From: Actinomycetes bacterium
GTDB taxonomy: Bacteria > Actinomycetota > Thermoleophilia > RBG-16-64-13
Reading direction: 5' to 3'
DNA: 64,000 bases
NCBI GenBank assembly: GCA_024637035.1
Contig: JAGXFW010000026.1
Coordinates: 1 to 64,000, forward strand
This document shows positions 17,368 to 25,933 of this stretch, one piece after another. The position numbers and the translations under genes were made by a program. The notes below the pieces were generated by a model that was given only the letters and a program-made list of their open reading frames with translations, was not told the origin of the DNA and made no database searches. Position 1 is the stretch's first letter. Every line of letters starts with the position of its first letter.

Positions 17368-17448
17368 AGGCCGCGTGTAGGAGCGGCGCGCCGGAGGCCG
17401 CGCGAAGGAGCCGCCTGCAGGCGACCGCGTGTAGGCGGCGGCTTGGAG
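17368..17448. repeat. Three 27-bp imperfect tandem repeats directly after the birA stop codon
   Basis: Units run 17368-17394, 17395-17421 and 17422-17448, sharing a core ccgcgtgtaggagcgg. Units 1 and 2 match at 21 of 27 bases; unit 3 is more diverged. The array abuts the birA stop at 17449 and lies upstream of bioY. Confidence 0.65.
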
Positions 17449-18483
17449 CTAGGCGGAGGCGGCCCGGAGAGTGACGTCCCCCGATATCACCTCATGCACG
17501 GCACCCGAATCGTCTCTCACCAGCAGGCTCCCATCCGAAGCCAGTCCGTCGGCAAGGCCGCAAAGGAACGGATCGCCTCCTCCGGCGCCGGCGCGCACAT
17601 CCACCCGTCGTCCTCGTAGAGAATCGAGTGCTCGAAGCCGGCCGAGCACCCGGTCCCACCCTTCCTCCTCCACCGAAGCGAAGGCCGATCCAAGAGCCTC
17701 GACCAGTCCAACCAGCAGCGGGGTTCGCGGAGTGAAAGAGCCCCGGGCCTCGCGCAATGAGATGGGAGATGGTGCGCCGGGCGGAAGGTCGTGAAGCGAG
17801 ACACCCGCCGCGGGCGTGCCGTTCACATTCAGACCGATCCCAACCACGACCCAGTGCAGCCGATCCATGTCGAGCGCGGCTTCCGACAGGATGCCGCACA
17901 CCTTCCGCCCATCGATCAGCACGTCGTTCGGCCACTTGATCGTGACACGACCTTCAAGATCGCCGAGCGCGAGGATCGTGTCGGCCACCGCGACGCTGGC
18001 GGCCAGGGTGAGACGCGCGACCGACTGCGGCGAAAGATCCGGACGAAGCACCACCGAGAAGGTGAGGTCGAGCCCGGGTTCGCTGGTCCAGCCGCGCCCC
18101 AGTCGACCCCGGCCCGAGGACTGGAAGTCGGTGACCGCCAGGGCGCCGTGAGGAGCGCCGCCACGGGCGGCTTCCTGTGCCACCACGTTGGTGGAGCCGA
18201 TCTCAGCATGGAAGAGGAATGGAGCGCCGAAGGACGGCGCCCGCGGCGCGAGGAGCGGCAGCACGATCTCCGGCGCGAGGATGTCGAAGGGAGGCAGCAG
18301 TTCGTAGCCGGCACCGGGGATCGAGGTGAGGGGCACACCGAGCCCTCTCAAGACGTCGATATGCTTGTGCACGGCCGCCCGCGACACGCCCAGCTGGTTC
18401 GCGAGCAGTTGTCCTGAGACTCTTCCCCCACCCTGCAGCCGAGAGACGATCCGAGCCCTCTGGACCACCCCTGCATCGAACAT
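17449..18483 (-). CDS. birA: Biotin--protein ligase with N-terminal repressor domain (BirA)
   Basis: This protein activates biotin with ATP and attaches it to the carrier Lys of carboxylases such as MccA. Residues 8-60 form a winged helix (LANQLGVSRAAVHKHIDVLRGLG), so it may also repress biotin genes as in the bifunctional BirA class. The ligase domain has FQSSGRGRLGRGWTSEPGLDL (glycine-rich biotinyl-AMP loop) and IKWPNDVLIDGRKVCGIL. A small C-terminal SH3-like domain follows. Starting at ATG 18483 gives 344 residues. ATG at 18594 (381 residues) is also possible; neither has a well-placed ribosome-binding site. It is divergent from vanW. Confidence 0.9.
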   Translation of the reverse strand: MFDAGVVQRARIVSRLQGGGRVSGQLLANQLGVSRAAVHKHIDVLRGLGVPLTSIPGAGYELLPPFDILAPEIVLPLLAPRAPSFGAPFLFHAEIGSTNVVAQEAARGGAPHGALAVTDFQSSGRGRLGRGWTSEPGLDLTFSVVLRPDLSPQSVARLTLAASVAVADTILALGDLEGRVTIKWPNDVLIDGRKVCGILSEAALDMDRLHWVVVGIGLNVNGTPAAGVSLHDLPPGAPSPISLREARGSFTPRTPLLVGLVEALGSAFASVEEEGWDRVLGRLRALDSLRGRRVDVRAGAGGGDPFLCGLADGLASDGSLLVRDDSGAVHEVISGDVTLRAASA

Positions 18484-18646
18484 GCCATGATGCCCCGCGA
18501 ACCACGCGTCCACCAGTTCGAACAGCGTGAGACCCGAGGATCCGAGAACGCCCGATGTCGGGCCCGGGTAGTCGCGGCCGCGATCTTGTGGCATCCTCTC
18601 CACGAATGGTTGTCCCTCTTTTTCCTGGAAGGTGTGTAACGGCACT

Positions 18647-20503
18647 ATGGCCGTAGAATTCTTCGACCGGATAATCCGTGGCGGGTGGAGAGCCCGCCTC
18701 ATCGCTGCAGTCGCGGCGCTCGTGGCCGTGTTCTTGCTGGCGATTCTATTGGATGCGGGCATCTCCTACAATCGAGTGCACCCCGGAGTGTCGATCGCTG
18801 GCGCAGGCGCGGGTCGCATGACGCCCGAAGCGGCGGAGGAAACCCTCACCCGCAGAGTCGAGCGCGCGCGGAACAACAGCATCACGTTGGCCGCCGACAC
18901 CGGCCGGGAGTGGTATCTGCTGCCTTCCGACGTCGATGTCCAGGTGGATGCGGCCGGCACGGCGAAGAAGGCCATGGAGGTCACACGCACCGGGAGCTTC
19001 TTCGCGGACCTCCGCACCAAGTTCGGCCTCTACTTCTCGGGCACCGACGTCCCTCTCAGCGCGGCGCTCGACACCGCACTTCTCGACGAGGTTCTCGCCG
19101 AGATCACGGGCACGCTCGACGTGGAGCCGGTGAACGCAGGTCTCAAGATCAACGGCAAGGACATCGAGGTCATCGAGGGCAAGGACGGCCTCGTCGTCGA
19201 TGAAGACGCGCTCCGCGACGACCTCAAGGAGTTGTTGTTCACGCTCGGTACGGGGCGGATCGACATCGTCATGGTGACCGAGACCCCGGCCATCCAGGCA
19301 GCCGACACCAGCGAAGCGGTGGCCAAAGCCCGCACCATGCTCGATGGCAGCGTGGGGCTCTCGTTCGAAGAGGTCGTGTGGGCTCTCTCGCCTGCCGAGA
19401 TCGCTTCCGCTATGGACTTCACCACCGAAGGCGAGGGTGCGCAATCCAAGCTGGTTCCGTACCTGTCACACGAGAAGCTGGCGGAATTCTTCAAGACGGT
19501 GGCTACGGCGGTCGCGCGCGAGCCGAAGAACGCCACATGGGAGACCGACGGCGAGACGGCGACCTTGATACCGGGATCGCCCGGGCTCGCTCTGGACGCC
19601 GAGAAGACGGCCGAGAAACTCACGCTCGCCGCGCTGTCACCCGACGCCCGCGTCGCGACGGTAGAGGCGGTCGAGACGCAACCTTCACGCAGCACCGAGC
19701 AGGCGAAAGAGATGGGTATCGTCTCCAAGCTCGCCGGCTATACCACCGAGTTCGGCGGATCGGACGGCCGTCGAAAGAACGTGCAGCGCGCGGCCGAGTT
19801 GATCAACGGTACGCTGTTGGCTCCGGGCGAGGAGTTCGATTTCGACACGGTCGTGGGGCAACGGACGACCGCGAACGGCTTCACCACGGCTCCGGCGATC
19901 ATCGCCGGCAAGCTCGAGGATTCGCTCGGCGGCGGCATCTGCCAGGTCTCCACGACCCTCTTCAACGCCGTGTTCTTCGCCGGTCTCGACGTGACGGCAC
20001 GCAGCAACCACTCCATATACATCAGTCACTACCCCACGGGCCGTGATGCCACCGTGAGCTGGGGAGGCCCCGCGTTCCGGTTCAAGAACGACACCCCACA
20101 CTGGGTGCTGATCAAGTCCGCGGCGAGCTGGAGCAGTCTCACCTTCGTGGTCTACGGCACCCCGGTGGGCCGCACGGTCACGTACACGACGGGCGACTGG
20201 TACGGCATCACGTCACCTACCGAGAAGCGCGTGAAGACCGCCGAACTGTTCGTGGGCCAGACGAGGGTGGTCGACGACGGTCAATCCGGCCGCAAGATCA
20301 AGGTCACCCGTACCGTGGTCGAGAACGGCACCACCGTCCACTCCGACTCCTTCGTAAGCAGCTACCCGATGAAGCCGAAGATCATCGAGGAGGGCACCAA
20401 GCCCACCACGACGACCACCACAGCGACGACCACGACCACGAAGCCGCCCGCTTCGACAACGACGACGGCCACGTCCACCACAGCGACGACGGCCGCTCCA
20501 TAA
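18647..20503 (+). CDS. VanW family exported protein with Thr-rich tail
   Basis: This protein of 618 residues has one N-terminal membrane anchor (residues 15-45), two repeats of the peptidoglycan-associated region that often precedes VanW domains (about 60-330), and a VanW domain. The latter shows INGTLLAPGEEFDFDTVVG, GGGICQVSTTLFNAVFFAGL and HYPTGRDATVSW. The last 35 residues are mostly Thr in runs, which suggests a wall-spanning or glycosylated tail. The exact role of VanW proteins is unknown; they act in the cell envelope. I chose ATG at 18647, which follows a possible TTGTCC-N19-TGTAAC promoter; GTG at 18632 is the alternative. Confidence 0.85.
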   Translation: MAVEFFDRIIRGGWRARLIAAVAALVAVFLLAILLDAGISYNRVHPGVSIAGAGAGRMTPEAAEETLTRRVERARNNSITLAADTGREWYLLPSDVDVQVDAAGTAKKAMEVTRTGSFFADLRTKFGLYFSGTDVPLSAALDTALLDEVLAEITGTLDVEPVNAGLKINGKDIEVIEGKDGLVVDEDALRDDLKELLFTLGTGRIDIVMVTETPAIQAADTSEAVAKARTMLDGSVGLSFEEVVWALSPAEIASAMDFTTEGEGAQSKLVPYLSHEKLAEFFKTVATAVAREPKNATWETDGETATLIPGSPGLALDAEKTAEKLTLAALSPDARVATVEAVETQPSRSTEQAKEMGIVSKLAGYTTEFGGSDGRRKNVQRAAELINGTLLAPGEEFDFDTVVGQRTTANGFTTAPAIIAGKLEDSLGGGICQVSTTLFNAVFFAGLDVTARSNHSIYISHYPTGRDATVSWGGPAFRFKNDTPHWVLIKSAASWSSLTFVVYGTPVGRTVTYTTGDWYGITSPTEKRVKTAELFVGQTRVVDDGQSGRKIKVTRTVVENGTTVHSDSFVSSYPMKPKIIEEGTKPTTTTTTATTTTTKPPASTTTTATSTTATTAAP

Positions 20504-20529
20504 CCGCTCCATAGGAATCGTCTCTAGAC

Positions 20530-20552
20530 CGACCGGCCCTCGGAGCCGGTCG
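20530..20552 (+). terminator. Possible terminator hairpin after vanW
   Basis: CGACCGG at 20530-20536 pairs perfectly with CCGGTCG at 20546-20552 around a 9-nt loop. There is no run of T after it, so intrinsic termination is uncertain. The rest of 20504-20742 shows no gene. Confidence 0.35.
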
Positions 20553-20742
20553 ATGCGCCCTCAGCTCTCATCCGCGCGCCCCGGGGACGCACCGCTGGCA
20601 ACGCCACTCCAGCAACCCCCGCCTCACCCTTCCGCCGCGTCCGCCGGCCTGACATCCGACCCGCCCGACACTCAAGCGGTCGGCCCGCGCGGCCGATACT
20701 CGAATAGCGACGTCCGACGGACAAACGAGGGTGGACCCCGGA

Positions 20743-21348
20743 ATGATGCTACCTCTCCCAACGGCTGTTCAAGATACGCCGGCCCGGGACATCTCAGAGG
20801 ACGAGATCAAGCAGATCGCTATGCGGGCTGCCCGCAACGACCAGGAAGCGTTCTCGCGTCTCTACCGTCTATATTTCCCGCAGGTGTTCACCTTCATCAA
20901 CTTCCGGGTGAGCTCGCGCGAAGATGCCGAGGACCTTGCGAACGTCGTCTTCGAGAAGGCTCTGCGCGCAATCGAACGCTACCAACCCAAGCCCGCGCAG
21001 TTCTCCACCTGGCTCTACACCATCGCCAAGAACTGCATCATCGACCACTACCGCCGTCGCAGGCTTCCGGTGGACGACGAGGCCGAGGCATCCGCCATCG
21101 CCTCGATGGACCTAAGTGCCGACCCAGTCGCCCGCCTACTCGACGAAGAGCGCAAGCGGACGCTTCGTGAGGCGCTTCACGTGCTCACCGAGGAGCAACG
21201 TGAGGTCGTGGAATGTCGGTTCTTCTTCGAGTTGTCGATCCAAGAGACGGCGCAGGCGATGGGCAAGACCGAAGGCGCCGTCAAAGCGATGCAGTTCCGC
21301 GCACTCGAGAACCTGCATCGGCTGCTCACCGAGGACATCGTCGGCTGA
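20743..21348 (+). CDS. ECF-type RNA polymerase sigma factor
   Basis: This sigma-70 family protein of 201 residues has the compact ECF layout. Region 2 is at about residues 25-95 (DQEAFSRLYRLYFPQVFTFI, then the -10-binding segment FSTWLYTIAKNCIIDHYRR). Region 4 is at about 135-195 (LTEEQREVVECRFF, then the helix-turn-helix SIQETAQAMGKTEGAVKAMQFRALENL). ATG at 20743 is preceded by GAGGGTGG 8 bp upstream; GTG at 20731 is less likely. No anti-sigma gene follows: the next gene is on the other strand. Its targets are unknown, but the envelope-stress block next to it is a reasonable candidate. Confidence 0.88.
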   Translation: MMLPLPTAVQDTPARDISEDEIKQIAMRAARNDQEAFSRLYRLYFPQVFTFINFRVSSREDAEDLANVVFEKALRAIERYQPKPAQFSTWLYTIAKNCIIDHYRRRRLPVDDEAEASAIASMDLSADPVARLLDEERKRTLREALHVLTEEQREVVECRFFFELSIQETAQAMGKTEGAVKAMQFRALENLHRLLTEDIVG

Positions 21349-21420
21349 CCCGCCGTGGACCCCGTGCGCCCGGTGCGGGCGTCCGTGCGTCCGGTGTCGG
21401 ATCCGCCGGGGGCATCGACA

Positions 21421-23337
21421 CTAGCCCGCGTCGAAACCTCCGCCCCCGCCCCCGCCCGAGTCACCCCCGCCCGAGTCACCACCGCTCCAATCGCTGGAGC
21501 CTGAGCCGGCGTCCGAACTGTTGAAGCCCGCCCACGCGCCCTGAAGTGAATCACCGCTCCCCGGGCCCGCGAGTGCGGCGTCGGACAGCGCCGTCAGTCC
21601 CGCGAACAGACCGGCCGACACCGCGGCGAGGCCGATGCCTGCCCCCACGCCCGAGATGCCCTCACCCGACCCGAGGCCCGATCCAGTCATCCCAGCGTGG
21701 ATTGAGCCTGCTTCCGGCGCGTTCACGTCGGGCAACGGTACGAACCACGTGGGTGCCTCGACTGCTCGCTGGTCGAATCGCCGCGCCCAAGCCTCGGCGA
21801 CTCCGAAGGCGATCGCGTATGGTAGAAAACGATCGAACAGGTGTTGCGCGGGCTCGAAATCGGCAAGGCGCTCGAGGTCGGCAAGATAGTCGCGGAACGC
21901 TTCCCACCGGCTCTTGGCCTCCTGTCCGAGCGGGGTGCGATACGGCATGAACGGGGAGAAGACCAACACGAAGACGGCCGTCACGCCGCCACCCACCCCG
22001 AGGAAGCCCCAGCCCGGCAGTCCCAACGATCCCATCGCCCCGACGGCCGCCACAGTCGCGACGGCGACGGCCAGCGCGACCCGACGCCAGAAACGTCGCA
22101 CAGCGCCAGGGTCCTTGGAGAAGTAGCCGTCTTCAACCAGGGCGCCGTACACCTCGTCTTCGAACTCCTTGCTCATTCGCCTGAAGCGGCCCGTGATCTC
22201 AGTGGCCCGTATGGTGTCCTTCCGCTTTCGAAGGAAGAGGCCGCGAGCTACCACCCGATCCAGGCCCACAAGGTCGTCGGCCACGTCGATCCGCCGTATC
22301 GTCACTTCGACCGCCGACCCCGTGGGCGCCGTTCCACGTCCACGCACGGCTCGTTCGACGATCTCGAAATGGCCGCGACGGGCGAGATCCACCACCGAGG
22401 CGACCACCTCCTGCCTTCCCACGCGCCCGTCCATCAGCCCCCCGGCGACCGCGGGCGGCAACGCGGCGGGCGGTTCGGTCATGTGGCCGGCGTAGATCTC
22501 CGCACCTCTCGCGCCACCCCTCCTTGTGGCGACCACGAGCAGCAGGAATACAAGGGTGAGCAGGGGCAGCGCCAGCCCGGCCTTCGGAGCCATGAACGCC
22601 GCCACCCGCCTCGGAGTCCATCGGTAGTCCACCAGACCTTTGGGGAACCCGGCCACGACCCAGAGTCGGGTGCGGGGAGGTAGGTCGACGGCCTCCACAG
22701 AGAGCCCTTCCGCCGTGGAGGCAACGGAGACGGGAACGACACCGCCGGTGTCGGCTTCCAGAGACACGTCGCTCGCCGACACCGGTCCCGGCAAGATGAT
22801 CTTGGCGCTCAGATAATCCACGGGCACCGGCGTGACGGCATCGAGCACGTGCCAGCGAAGGCGGTCGCCGTTGTCTCCGAACTCCACGGCTCCGCGGGCG
22901 AGATACGAGAGCTTCCAGCTATCGACAGTGTCCGCAAGCGACAGGTGCAGCCGCACGAGCAGTCTCTCGCCCTCGCGGGAGACCTCGTACTCTCCGGGTC
23001 GGTCGCCCCGATCGAGTTCTACTCCCCGATGCTCGACCCGGATCTCCTCGATGGCCTCCACTCCGGCCACTGGTATAGAGCGGGTCACGAAGCTGAACTC
23101 ACCGTCGAAGCGGATGGAGAAGGTCTCGGAGACGAGCACATCTCCGTCGTCACGCACCTCGAGCAACACGTCGTTCCGCTCGACTCGCCATTCCTTGGCC
23201 CACGCGGCGCCGGGCACGACGAGTAGGGCGGTCATGAGCACCGCCGTCACGGCCAGCATGAGGACGGCCCAGGAATACCCGGGCCCAGCGGACCTCAGGG
23301 GCGTCACACGCGTGAAGACGCGCCTGGGAATACGCAT
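21421..23337 (-). CDS. DUF2207 membrane protein, first paralog
   Basis: This large membrane protein (638 residues from ATG 23337, or 653 from GTG 23382) begins with a hydrophobic signal/anchor ending in PGAAWAKEW. It then has an extracytoplasmic beta-rich DUF2207 domain (WRVERNDVLLEVRDDGDVLV, FDGEFSFVTRSIPV), a transmembrane helix (ALPLLTLVFLLLVVA), a cytoplasmic region with MTEPPAALPPAVAGGLMDGR, a further helix pair and a Gly/Ser/Asp-rich tail. It is a paralog of the protein at 24092-25924, with the same domain order. Function is unknown; such proteins accompany SPFH and zinc-ribbon genes in envelope-stress loci. It is last in the minus-strand block. Confidence 0.85.
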   Translation of the reverse strand: MRIPRRVFTRVTPLRSAGPGYSWAVLMLAVTAVLMTALLVVPGAAWAKEWRVERNDVLLEVRDDGDVLVSETFSIRFDGEFSFVTRSIPVAGVEAIEEIRVEHRGVELDRGDRPGEYEVSREGERLLVRLHLSLADTVDSWKLSYLARGAVEFGDNGDRLRWHVLDAVTPVPVDYLSAKIILPGPVSASDVSLEADTGGVVPVSVASTAEGLSVEAVDLPPRTRLWVVAGFPKGLVDYRWTPRRVAAFMAPKAGLALPLLTLVFLLLVVATRRGGARGAEIYAGHMTEPPAALPPAVAGGLMDGRVGRQEVVASVVDLARRGHFEIVERAVRGRGTAPTGSAVEVTIRRIDVADDLVGLDRVVARGLFLRKRKDTIRATEITGRFRRMSKEFEDEVYGALVEDGYFSKDPGAVRRFWRRVALAVAVATVAAVGAMGSLGLPGWGFLGVGGGVTAVFVLVFSPFMPYRTPLGQEAKSRWEAFRDYLADLERLADFEPAQHLFDRFLPYAIAFGVAEAWARRFDQRAVEAPTWFVPLPDVNAPEAGSIHAGMTGSGLGSGEGISGVGAGIGLAAVSAGLFAGLTALSDAALAGPGSGDSLQGAWAGFNSSDAGSGSSDWSGGDSGGGDSGGGGGGGFDAG

Positions 23338-23365
23338 GGGCGCGGCCGAGCCGAGGATCGGAGAC

Positions 23366-24037
23366 CTAGACCGTCGGGCCACCGGGCGGCTGCGAGCCTG
23401 GAAGCGGCTCCGCCAACGGCGACGGGGCCGCCGTGGGCGGTGACGCCGCGGCCGCGGGCGGCGGCTGGGGCGGTGGTGGTGGTTCGACCGGCGGCGGCGA
23501 TGCCACCGCTGGAGCCTGAGCCACGGCGCCCGAAGCGCCGGGCGCCGGTCCCGACAGGTAGGTCTCGGCGCCGCAGAAGGGGCACTTCACCAGACCCTTG
23601 CCCGCCAGTTCCACGGCGCCGCCGCAGCTGGGGCAGCTCCCCTCTTTGATGTTAGCCGCCTCGGCCGAGACCAACTCGCCCCCGTCCCAATCGACGTAGC
23701 CGGTGAAGAGGCCTTTCCCGATCAGATCGTAGATGTAGGCTCGCACTTCGTCGCGGCTCGAGTCGTTCTCGATGGCCAAGTCCGCGATCCCTACGCGACC
23801 ACGAGTGGTCACCGCGTCGAGCATAGAGCGCTGCTTGTCGGCCTTGGTCTGCTGCTTGATCTCACCGCCCGAACGCAGGAGGAAATACGCACCCACCGCG
23901 AAGAACGGCAGCGAGAAGAGCACGAAACCGAGGGCTATGCCCGTGACCGATTTCCCCGTAGCCAGACCGGCACCCAGCCATACGGCTACGCCCGCGCCTA
24001 CGATCATCAATACGATGCCAATCGTCCGGCTCTGCAT
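23366..24037 (-). CDS. Membrane-anchored zinc-ribbon protein with Pro-rich tail
   Basis: This 223-residue protein has two N-terminal transmembrane helices (residues 5-28 and 33-55). A winged-helix-like segment (ADKQRSMLDAVTTRGRVGIADLA, about 65-115) follows. Then comes one zinc ribbon (CPSCGG and CPFCG, near residues 134-155) and a 70-residue tail of Pro and Ala. It lies between the two DUF2207 genes on the same strand. The architecture suggests a cytoplasmic binding platform at the membrane. No enzymatic motif is visible. The stop codon at 23366 is just upstream of the next DUF2207 start or overlaps it, depending on the start chosen. Confidence 0.78.
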   Translation of the reverse strand: MQSRTIGIVLMIVGAGVAVWLGAGLATGKSVTGIALGFVLFSLPFFAVGAYFLLRSGGEIKQQTKADKQRSMLDAVTTRGRVGIADLAIENDSSRDEVRAYIYDLIGKGLFTGYVDWDGGELVSAEAANIKEGSCPSCGGAVELAGKGLVKCPFCGAETYLSGPAPGASGAVAQAPAVASPPPVEPPPPPQPPPAAAASPPTAAPSPLAEPLPGSQPPGGPTV

Positions 24038-24091
24038 CGCGCCTCCTTGCGCTCGATCCCGTGGTCACGCCGTCTGATCTCGCTTCGCGGC

Positions 24092-25924
24092 CTATCCGGC
24101 CCGGAAACCGCCTCCGCCCCCACCTCCGGAGAAGCCGCCGCCGAACCCGCCGCCGAACCCGCCGCTGCTCGACCCCGAACCCGACGGCGACGAGGTGAGT
24201 ACGCTCGACATGCTGTTCAGACTGCTGAAGAGACTGTCGGAGATGCTGTCGAGGCTCGGAACACCGCCGCCCGGGATGCCCGTGGGGAGGCCCGTGTTGA
24301 CACCGCCCGTGTCGGCCCATACCGGGCCGGGCTGGTTCTGACCGATGACCAACGGTCGATACCAGATGGGCGCTGGCAGTTGCATGTCTTCGAAGCGCCG
24401 CACCCAGGAACGTTCCACCCCGAAAGCGATCGCATACGGCAGGTACTTCTCAAAGGTGTCGCGCGCCGTCTGCATGTCCTGATACCTGCTGAGGTCCTTC
24501 AGGTAGTTGCGGAACGCCTCCCATTTTCGCTGCTCCGCCGCCCCCGCGGAAGTCCTTTGCGGCATGAACCGGGAGAAGCCGAGCACGGTGAACCCGGAGA
24601 TGATGCCGCCCGCGAGTAGCCAGCCGAAGCCCGGCACACCGGCAGTGGCCAGCAACACCGACAGCCCGATCCACGCGACGAGCACCAGGACGCCGATCAC
24701 GCTCCAGCGCGTGCGGGTGCTCTTGGGGTTCCGCGGGAAGTAGCCGAGGGTGGTGACCTCTTCGTAGATCTTCTTGGTGATCGGTTCCACGTTCTGGTAG
24801 AACTCGTTCTTCAGATCGCTCGAGTCGACTTCGTCCTTGCCTTTGTCGAAGACCGCCTTGGCGACTTCGTGCTCGAACCCCTTCAGCTCACCGATAGGCT
24901 TGAGCCGTTTGAAAGTCGTGTTGGTCGTCTTGAAGAGCCAGAAGCCCTCGCTCGAATCGGTCATCTCGAGGTAGCCACGTCTCCCTAGGTCGACGATGGT
25001 GGCAAGTATCTCTTTCACCTCCACCTTCTCGTCGATGAGCGCGCCCGCCACGGCGGGTGGCAGGCCGGACGGGGGTTCCGTCATGAACGAGGCGTACACG
25101 GCGGCCGGATCGTCGCGGCCACGGCGGACCCAGATGAGCAGCATGCCCAGAAAGGTGAATATGGGCAGCATGAAGCCGAACCTGGGGAGCACGTACGCCG
25201 CCACCCTTCGGGCCGTCCACGTGAACTTCACCACGTCCTTGGGGAATCCGGCAACCAGCCAGAACCGGGTGTACGGCGCGAAGTCAGAGCCTTCGTAGAA
25301 CAGCACGCCGGGCTCGGGACTCGTGACCGCATCCGACGTGGCGAATCCGGTATCGATCGCCGTGGTCATCTGCTCCATGGCGATCGCGGCAGGCAGACGC
25401 ACGGTGGCCGATGCGTGGTCGATGGGCACCGGGGTGTCCGCGTCGAACACGTACCAGCGCAGTTCGTCTCCCTCGTCGAAGAAATGGATCGCGCCCTTGG
25501 CGAGATACTTGAAGGTCCAGGTGGCGGAGGTGTCTTGCAGGGCGAAGTTCACCTGGATCACCAGGTCGGAGCCTTCGTAGAACGTGTTGTACGTGCCCGC
25601 GGCATCACCGCGCGGCAACTCCCCGCCATCCTGGAACACCTTGATGTCGTCGATGCCTTCGAGGTTACCCGTGGGGATCACCCGCCCCACGAACGTGAAG
25701 GGGCCTTCGAAGGCGAAGGTGACGGTCTCTTCCACGGCGACGTCGCCCTTCTCCTGCACATCGAGCACCACGTCCATGTTCTCGATGCGCCAATCCTTCG
25801 CTTCGGCAGCCCCCGGGAACCCCAGGAGGACGACCAACGCGAGGGTGACGGCCGTCAGAAAGGCGGCCGCCATGACGACGGCCGAGGCCATCGAACGTAT
25901 CCGCGTCAGCACCACGATGCTCAT
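24092..25924 (-). CDS. DUF2207 membrane protein, second paralog
   Basis: This protein of about 610 residues has the same layout as the paralog at 21421. It has a signal/anchor (LVVLLGFPGAAEAKDW), a DUF2207 ectodomain (WRIENMDVVLDVQEKGDVAVE, FEGPFTFVGRVIPTGN), a transmembrane helix (FGFMLPIFTFLGMLLIWV), the cytoplasmic MTEPPSGLPPAVAGALIDEK motif, two more helices and a C-terminal glycine-rich tail (GGFGGGFGGGFSGGGGGGG). ATG 25924 has a GGGGG sequence close upstream; GTG 25930 is the alternative. It lies 9 bp after the SPFH gene, so coupled expression is likely. Tandem duplication within the block is inferred from the shared order and motifs. Confidence 0.85.
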   Translation of the reverse strand: MSIVVLTRIRSMASAVVMAAAFLTAVTLALVVLLGFPGAAEAKDWRIENMDVVLDVQEKGDVAVEETVTFAFEGPFTFVGRVIPTGNLEGIDDIKVFQDGGELPRGDAAGTYNTFYEGSDLVIQVNFALQDTSATWTFKYLAKGAIHFFDEGDELRWYVFDADTPVPIDHASATVRLPAAIAMEQMTTAIDTGFATSDAVTSPEPGVLFYEGSDFAPYTRFWLVAGFPKDVVKFTWTARRVAAYVLPRFGFMLPIFTFLGMLLIWVRRGRDDPAAVYASFMTEPPSGLPPAVAGALIDEKVEVKEILATIVDLGRRGYLEMTDSSEGFWLFKTTNTTFKRLKPIGELKGFEHEVAKAVFDKGKDEVDSSDLKNEFYQNVEPITKKIYEEVTTLGYFPRNPKSTRTRWSVIGVLVLVAWIGLSVLLATAGVPGFGWLLAGGIISGFTVLGFSRFMPQRTSAGAAEQRKWEAFRNYLKDLSRYQDMQTARDTFEKYLPYAIAFGVERSWVRRFEDMQLPAPIWYRPLVIGQNQPGPVWADTGGVNTGLPTGIPGGGVPSLDSISDSLFSSLNSMSSVLTSSPSGSGSSSGGFGGGFGGGFSGGGGGGGFRAG

Positions 25925-25933
25925 GCGCACCCC

